Source: Psilocybe azurescens (taxonomy: Eukaryota; Basidiomycota; Agaricomycetes; Agaricales; Agrocybaceae). Taken from it: 28,467 nucleotides of DNA. The first letter of the stretch is position 1; the number at the start of each line of letters is the position of its first letter. A program made the position numbers and the translations under genes. The notes below the pieces were generated by a model that worked only from the letters and a program-made list of their open reading frames with translations, was not told the origin of the DNA and did not search any database. This document shows positions 23,196 to 28,467 of this stretch, piece by piece. Location of the stretch: the NCBI GenBank assembly GCA_023853785.1, contig JAJIRX010000081.1, forward strand, positions 1-28,467, given 5' to 3'.

Positions 23196-23965
23196 TTAAA
23201 CTGAAATCATCGAAGAGGATCCGGAAGTGGAATCGTCGTTATCGTGGAAATTTGCGAAAGCATCTGTGCAATTGATAGGAGGGAATGATGCGAGAGGTGG
23301 GCGCTTGCGTTTAAGGTTAACAGGTTTGGCCGAGTGGCCTTGAGATTGGAAATCTCTGCCAGCATACGTTTGACGTTGTTCTGGGTGGACCATCCGGAGT
23401 AACGAGGATGAGCACGAGGGCCACGTAAGTCTTTCCATCCAACTAAAGATAGATCAATATGAAAATCGTCGAAATTGACAGGTTCTCCAGAGCAGGTGAC
23501 AGTTTGTGTGTCAGAATGGTAGATAGAGAGTCGTTTGTTGGTGGGATTACAGTGATTAAAATCGGAGGCAAACTGAGTATATCCTTCGGGCATGAGGTTG
23601 GGATTAAACCGACCAAAACGGATACGCTTGTCTGTAAGAATAAACATAGCCACTTGTCCCAGATGAAATATGCGGTATAAATTGGAGTTTTCGCGGTCAC
23701 GGACACGAATGGTAGTGCGAGTAGGTTGAGAAATATAAGGATGGTGGAAGGTGATATACTTTGGGGGCGCTTTCCTGTAGACTTGAGGGGTCTCGGAAAT
23801 GGTTAAAGCGGCAGAGGAAACATCCATATGGATGTCAGGGATGGCTTCTCCATGGTCAGTGACAATAGCAGCGTTAAGGGAAGGGCTGGATGCAATGTCC
23901 TGAGGTCTAGGGGTGCCAGGGCGCTCGGACTGAGTGGCGGTCTTCTGAAATTTAAGAGACTCCAT
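23196..23965 (-). CDS. Accessory ORF of the chromovirus, function unknown
   Basis: The ORF starts at an ATG (MESLKFQKT) about 150 bp after the Pol stop and ends just before the polypurine tract. The N-terminus is Ser/Pro/Thr-rich. The centre looks like a compact globular domain (YITFHHPYISQPTRTTIRV; LYRIFHLGQVAMFILTDKRI; RFGRFNPNLMPEGYTQFASD; DLSLVGWKDLRGPRAHPRY). The uninterrupted frame runs to a TGA at 23207. From about 23366 the overlapping frame is more protein-like: it gives a basic NLS-like KRKRPP and a Ser/Asp-rich tail ending in TAA at 23196. A TT-to-T loss at 23366 would join the two, giving about 256 aa. There is no signal peptide or membrane segment, so it does not look like an envelope protein, and it has no zinc knuckle. 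A TATA box sits 110 nt upstream, so it probably has its own mRNA. I do not recognise the family. Confidence 0.7.
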
Positions 23966-24074
23966 TATGAATAGGAAGATAAGGATGATATGAATAATAA
24001 GCAGAGTGAGAAGTTGTTTGAAAGCAATGGTGTGTGATGATTGTGTTGGGGAAATTAAAGCGAAAGATGTAGAG

Positions 24075-24082
24075 TATTTATA
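24075..24082 (-). promoter_or_regulatory. Internal TATA box ahead of the accessory ORF
   Basis: The minus strand reads CATATAAATACTC in the roughly 150-bp gap between the chromodomain stop (24113) and the ATG of the accessory ORF (23965). It is followed by about 110 nt of C/T/A-rich leader with few G residues, a composition typical of fungal promoter and 5' leader regions. This suggests separate transcription of the downstream ORF. Confidence 0.55.
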
Positions 24083-24112
24083 TGAAAAGGAGGAGGCAGG
24101 TTTCCGATGAAG

Positions 24113-26167
24113 TCATAAATAAATTTGAGGGTCGCTCTGAGGGGTTTGGCTGATCCTGGGGAGAGAAAGAATGGAATCAATTCCTAGAAGCTCCAGGTAT
24201 TCCTTCAGAGCGTTGAGGTGTGTAATTTGTTTGTATGGGAGCCATGTTATATCACCAGCTTTCCACAATATCTCAAAGGTGGCTTCATCTTTGGAGCCAG
24301 AATGGTTTAAGATCTTCTCCACAGCCCATTCTGGTTCAAATTCGCTTTCCAGATTTAATTGAGTTGTTAGACGTCCAGGGAACAGTCTGTCGTCATTGGG
24401 AATGTGTATTCTCAATAGGGAAGCATGAAATACATTGTGTACTCCCTCTGCTTCAGATATTTGGGGAGTTCTATCTCAAATGACTGATTATTAAAATCTC
24501 TGATAATGAGGTATGGTCCTATAAATTTAGGTACTAATTTGCGAGCATGACCTTTAGGGAATGATATGTTCTTGGTAGATATATAAACTAGGTCTCCTTT
24601 AATAAATGGAGCCATTCTCCTTCGCTTATTTGCTTCTTGGGTTTGCTTGACCCTTGATGATAGAATACTATCATGAGCAGAAATGATTGCCAGCTTTCGT
24701 TGCAGGGCAAAGTTTCGAACTGAAGGGTACTCCACTGGATCTGCAGAGTTCCAGATCATGGATCTGGGCATCCGACCTGTATTCAAAAAGAATGGTGCAT
24801 AACCAGTGCTTTCCCGAGCGAGCCGGAATTGATGGCAAACTCTATATTTGGTAGTTTCATGACCCAATCCGTCTGTTTAGTATTGATGCAATTTCGCAGC
24901 ATCTGTGTTATTGTTCTATTCGCCGCTCCGTGGGACCCATCGGTCTCTGGATGATATGCACTAGACATTTTTAGTTGAGTACCAATCAATTTATTCAATT
25001 GAATCCAAAAGGTGCTAGTGAATAATACGCCTCGGTCACTAATGATATGTTTTGGAAGTCCATGGAGTTTATAGACTTCATCAAACATTAATTCAGCCAT
25101 TTGTTTGGCATTATAGTTAATTCTGCTTGGGACTAAATGTACCATGGCAGTCAATAAGCATATTATAACAGCTATGCAGTCAAAAGTTCCATCCCTATTC
25201 TTTGATTCTGGTAATGGTCCTACAAAGTCTACACCAATTGATTCCCATGGTGTTCCCGGAATGGGCAAGGGATTAAGTAGTCCATAAGGTTTTTGATTAG
25301 AGGGCTTGCTCCGTCGACATGTGGTACAGGTTAGACAGTATGATTTTGTATCTGACATCATGTCTTTCCACCATACATGGTCCCTGAGGTAGATTAGAGT
25401 TTTGTTAGTTCCTAAATGGGCCAACATGGAGTGTGCTTCTGAGATCACTATTTCTCGTGCACTTCGTCCCTGTATTAAAATGTGGGGTATGCATAGAAGC
25501 TTTCTATTATTGGATTTCAAATAGATTAGACCATTAAGTACGTCAAAATTCTTGAACTCAGAGGGTTTGTTCATGATCTTTCTGAAAAACAAATCTTCTC
25601 CATATTTAAATCTTATTTCATTTTCCAGGTCAATTCCTGACTGGGATTGCGATACTACAGACAACAAAGAAGTATCATAGGCCTGGTGCTCAATAGCAGT
25701 ATCCTGGCGCTCCAGTAGATCCCTGTCAGTTGCAGGGTTGGTTTTATTTAAGTTCTGTGGCGTTGAGACTTGTCCTTCCGGACTTATTAAAGTTTCTAAT
25801 TGTTCATGTGTTGTTCTTAATTTAGTAGTCTGGTTCCTACTCCCGCCCTCCTTTCGTTCTGCAGGGCCTTTAAGAACTAAACGAGACTTCATCCGTGCAG
25901 CAAATTCTTTGGCTGTTTCCGGACGACCTGTTTCAGCAGGCTCAGACTTTTCCGTGGCTTCCGTTGCACAGCAACTTTAGCTTCAATGCCTGAGAGAACG
26001 GGCATTCTAAATTCAGATATTTCTCCGTCATCATTAACAACATCAAAGTATGTATATTCACTTGCAGTTCGCACTGTACCAGGTGCATCATTAGAGTAGA
26101 TGCGTGATAATGCATCTGCAACTACATTGTCTGTTCCTGGTGTATATAATCTCAAATGTAAATTCAC
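24113..26167 (-). CDS. Pol C-terminal part: integrase and chromodomain
   Basis: The zinc-binding HHCC segment has the pair HSMLAH and, 23 residues after the second His, CLTC. The catalytic core has its first Asp in SIGVDFVGPLP and its second in ISDRGVLFTS. The third acidic residue should follow 35 residues on, after SSAYHPETDG, but there the sequence carries an inserted C (24932-24934) and a lost G (24923-24924) that scramble four codons, so the Glu is absent as written. The C-terminal domain (GDLVYISTKNI; KLVPKFIGPYLI) leads into a chromodomain (EPEWAVEKIL, FEILWKAGDITWLPY), which targets insertion to chromatin marks such as methylated histone H3. The stop is TGA at 24113. Further single-base breaks lie at 25967, 24823-24824, 24813-24815 and 24444-24446. 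The upstream limit here is a GTG-opened frame, not a true start: this is one polyprotein with the RT part. Confidence 0.92.
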
Positions 26168-27255
26168 TGATTTTTTCCATCCATCGTGCTTGTCTACCAG
26201 ACAAGTTCTTTTGTTTAATCAGGTGTATCAGACCCTTATGATCCGTTATCCATTTAAAATTAGCTCCTTGCAGAATATCACGTATGGCTAAGCATAGTTT
26301 CCACTCCTGCTAGCATTTCTATTTCATGCACAGATAATTCTGCTGAGCAGAATTTAGTTTAGCCGAATAAAATGCAGCTATGCGCGCTATTTTCCAGTCC
26401 GTGCCTTGGCTAATAAGACCTGCTACTCCAGTGGAGCATCCATCCGTAACCATCCAGATTTGTTGTGCTTCTTTTGAATAATCTAAGGGCACTCTGTGAT
26501 GGTCTCGTGCACCTTGGACTAACTTTTAACATTTTCAAATGCACGTTGTTCTGTATATCCCCATCGAAACGAGACAGTGTCTCCTGTCAGTCCATGTAGG
26601 ACTCCCATTGGGATCCGTACATTGGGAATATCATCAGCTAAATATCCAACAGAGCCTAAAATCCACGTAATAGGTCTCGGTTGGTAGGTGTTTTCCAATT
26701 CACAACTGAATCCACTTTATCAGGGTCCATTCTGATCCCATTATTAGTTACAATTCGTCCTAAAATTTTGAGAGAAGACTCGAGAAAGTGAAGTTTATTC
26801 TTACTAAGATAAAGTTTTTCTTTCTTAAGTACATCAATTAAAATCTTAACATGTCGTACATGTTCTTCCAATGTATTTGAATAGACAATTATGTCGTCTA
26901 AATAGATGTCCATGAAATGTCCGATGTATGGGGAAAAATATGGTTCATTAGGGCCTGGTACGTTGCCGGAGCATTACAATCTCCAATTTGAATTACCTGG
27001 CTCACCATGTTTCCGTCAGGTGTTGTTACTGCGGTTCGGTTCACATGGTCTGGGTCAATTCTAATTTGTTCATAAGCATCTTTTCCATCCATGGACGATC
27101 GAAATTTATGGCTTGCCGCCCTCCGAAGTATTCCTTCAGGATCAGGTAATGGCGACGTCATTTTATGGGTATTATCATTTCGAGCACGTAAATCTATTAC
27201 TGTGCGGAGACTGGGTGATTCTCCTGACGCTCTAGGCTTTGGTATGAATAACATT
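26168..27255 (-). CDS. Pol middle part: reverse transcriptase and RNase H
   Basis: RT motifs in order are MLFIPKPR, LRTVIDLRARND, SSMDGKDAYEQIRID (the catalytic Asp of block A) and MDIYLDDIIVYS (the YLDD box). These are followed by LGRIVTNNGIRMDPDK and the thumb/connection (NWKTPTNRDLL). RNase H follows with VTDGCSTGVAGLISQ, AAFYSAKLNSAQQNY and WITDHKGLIHLIKQKN, ending near GTDNVVADALSR. Single-base breaks fall at 26934-26938 (T run), 26658-26661 (T run), 26521-26522, 26333 and 26290-26291, with one less clear break near 26140-26165. Apart from these, all expected motifs are present, so the copy appears young or even active once sequence errors are set aside. Confidence 0.92.
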
Positions 27256-28396
27256 GGGACTGGTATTTCGCAAGCTAGTAATTTCCCAGCGTCCTGATCT
27301 AAGATAGGCATCTCTCTTCTCAATCCACTGGCTTCGTAACGCTTCAGGGCATCGAGATGCTCTCCAAGGATAAATTTTATCCGGATTAATAAGAGGAATA
27401 GTGTGATTAATCGCTCTGAATGGTGGTAGCTCGGTTTCATTTGCTGTTTTACACAGAGGTTCTGCATATGCGATTAATTCATTCCTTGCATCTTCTATCC
27501 CTTGCTGAATTAATTCTATTGCTCGGGATGCAAGACTTGTAATATTAGACCCTTTAATTGGGTGAGATTCGTCGCAGCCTACTACTAAGCGTGATGGGTT
27601 TAACCTAATGCATGCCTTGTGTTGAAACAACCAAGGAGTGCCTAGAATTATATCATAACTTGATATATTGATTATGTCAAGTACCGAGTCTCTTTAATGA
27701 ATTCATATTCAAATGTAGCTCGGGTTCCTGAGTTAATCTTTGATCTGGATCCCTGAACCGCAAGCTGCAGTCCTAAAGGTGAGTCATATTTAATTTTTTC
27801 CACCTTCAGTTGGTCGGCTAAACTAGATGCCATAAAATCTCCAAGAGATCCAGAGTCTAGTAGTGCTCGTGCCGGATGTCCATTAATTTTTACTGTAATG
27901 ACAACTGGCTTTGGAATCGAGCGCTTAGTATCCTTAACTTGGGCTGCATTGCGCTGTAGGCTTGGGTACAATCCCCTTGGAATTTGAATACCATTTAAAT
28001 AAATGGCATTGATTTCTTCATGATCTGGAATATTGGCTTCGATATAACTGAGCCTAATAATTTCATCGGTTTGAAATTGAGGAGATACTTGGTCATTGAG
28101 TATTTGCTCAGTTAGATCAATGAGAAGGCTATTATTCTCTATAAGAGCCATCGCTTTTCTTTCTCATGTTTAAATAATTGTTCTTGATACCATTGTCGAA
28201 GATCCAACTGAAAAGAAGGGTCCTCAATTATGTGTCTCTCAATGGAAACGGTTACTTTAGAATAATTATCTGTGATCAATAATTTAGGCGTGCTGAGATG
28301 ATCACAGTATGCTTGTACTGTATAGGTTACTTGATCACGCTCTGCGTAGGGAACATCTGGAACAAATGGTCTACATGCTTGTAGTTCCATTTCCAA
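27256..28396 (-). CDS. Gag C-terminal region and aspartic protease
   Basis: The retropepsin-type protease is recognisable by VVITVKINGHPARALLDSGS, whose DSG is the active-site triad, followed by LGDFMASSLADQL and the later IILGTPWLFQH segment. Upstream is a hydrophilic stretch (28396-28139) that should be the end of Gag or a linker. I see no zinc knuckle in it; that may lie beyond the window. Downstream, a linker of about 90 residues leads to RT. Breaks occur at 28155-28158 (A run on the sense strand), 27678 (GG to G) and 27256-27258 (CC to CCC). The first ATG seen at 28396 is unlikely to be the true start of the polyprotein. Confidence 0.85.
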
Positions 28397-28467
28397 CCCT
28401 CTCTAGACAATATCCCATTGGAAGATGGTATCTTATGTACCATTGAGGCGGAATGTCAATTCCATCG

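Larger units (their letters stand above)
22788..28467 (-). mobile_element. Chromovirus (Ty3/Gypsy LTR retrotransposon), 3' part, with extra ORF
   Basis: On the minus strand the order is Gag C-terminus and aspartic protease, reverse transcriptase, RNase H, integrase, chromodomain, an additional ORF with its own TATA box, a polypurine tract and a 372-bp LTR. This domain order (RT before integrase) and the C-terminal chromodomain define a chromovirus. The element continues past the right edge, so the 5' LTR, primer-binding site and most of Gag are not seen. At least fourteen single-base frame breaks, nearly all at homopolymers, interrupt Gag-Pol as written. The base flanks next to the LTR (GAGAT at 22783-22787) are a candidate target-site duplication that cannot be checked here. 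Confidence 0.93.

Noticed and set aside
1..28467. tRNA, rRNA or CRISPR features
   Set aside because: I found no tRNA B-box with a foldable partner, no rRNA sequence and no regularly spaced direct repeats.

Overview
The window is nuclear DNA of a filamentous basidiomycete, most likely an Agaricomycete. Genes are split by many short GT-AG introns of about 50-60 bp. The conserved genes are eukaryotic housekeeping genes, and the right end holds a fungal chromodomain retrotransposon (chromovirus, Ty3/Gypsy). I cannot name the species.

Layout: (1) 1-3988, plus strand, most of RFC1, the large subunit of the DNA clamp loader; its 5' end lies off the window. (2) 4671-5750, minus, an intact four-exon UbiA-family membrane prenyltransferase, convergent with RFC1. 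(3) 8398-9818, plus, an intact four-exon acidic protein of 418 aa, tentatively p31comet/MAD2L1BP-like. (4) 9819-14765, a long stretch with no gene I can support. (5) 14766-19412, minus, three disrupted unrecognised genes or fragments; two share a module built around GD-[IV]-Y-[IL]-[DN]-L. (6) 19523-21496, minus, ADE2, the bifunctional AIR carboxylase of purine synthesis. (7) 22788 to the right edge, minus, the 3' part of a chromovirus: Gag/protease, RT, RNase H, integrase and chromodomain, then an extra ORF with its own TATA box, a polypurine tract and one LTR. The 5' part is off the window.

Two things deserve attention. First, RFC1, ADE2, the orphan genes and the retrotransposon carry many single-base frameshifts, nearly all at short homopolymer runs. 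This points to residual sequencing or assembly error rather than independent gene death, although the UbiA and p31-like genes have none. Coordinates below describe the sequence as given, and gene models are stitched across these breaks. Second, the extra ORF between the chromodomain and the LTR is not part of a standard chromovirus and looks like a separately transcribed accessory gene.

The host genes do not form an obvious pathway cluster. RFC1 serves DNA replication, ADE2 serves purine synthesis, and the UbiA gene stands alone.
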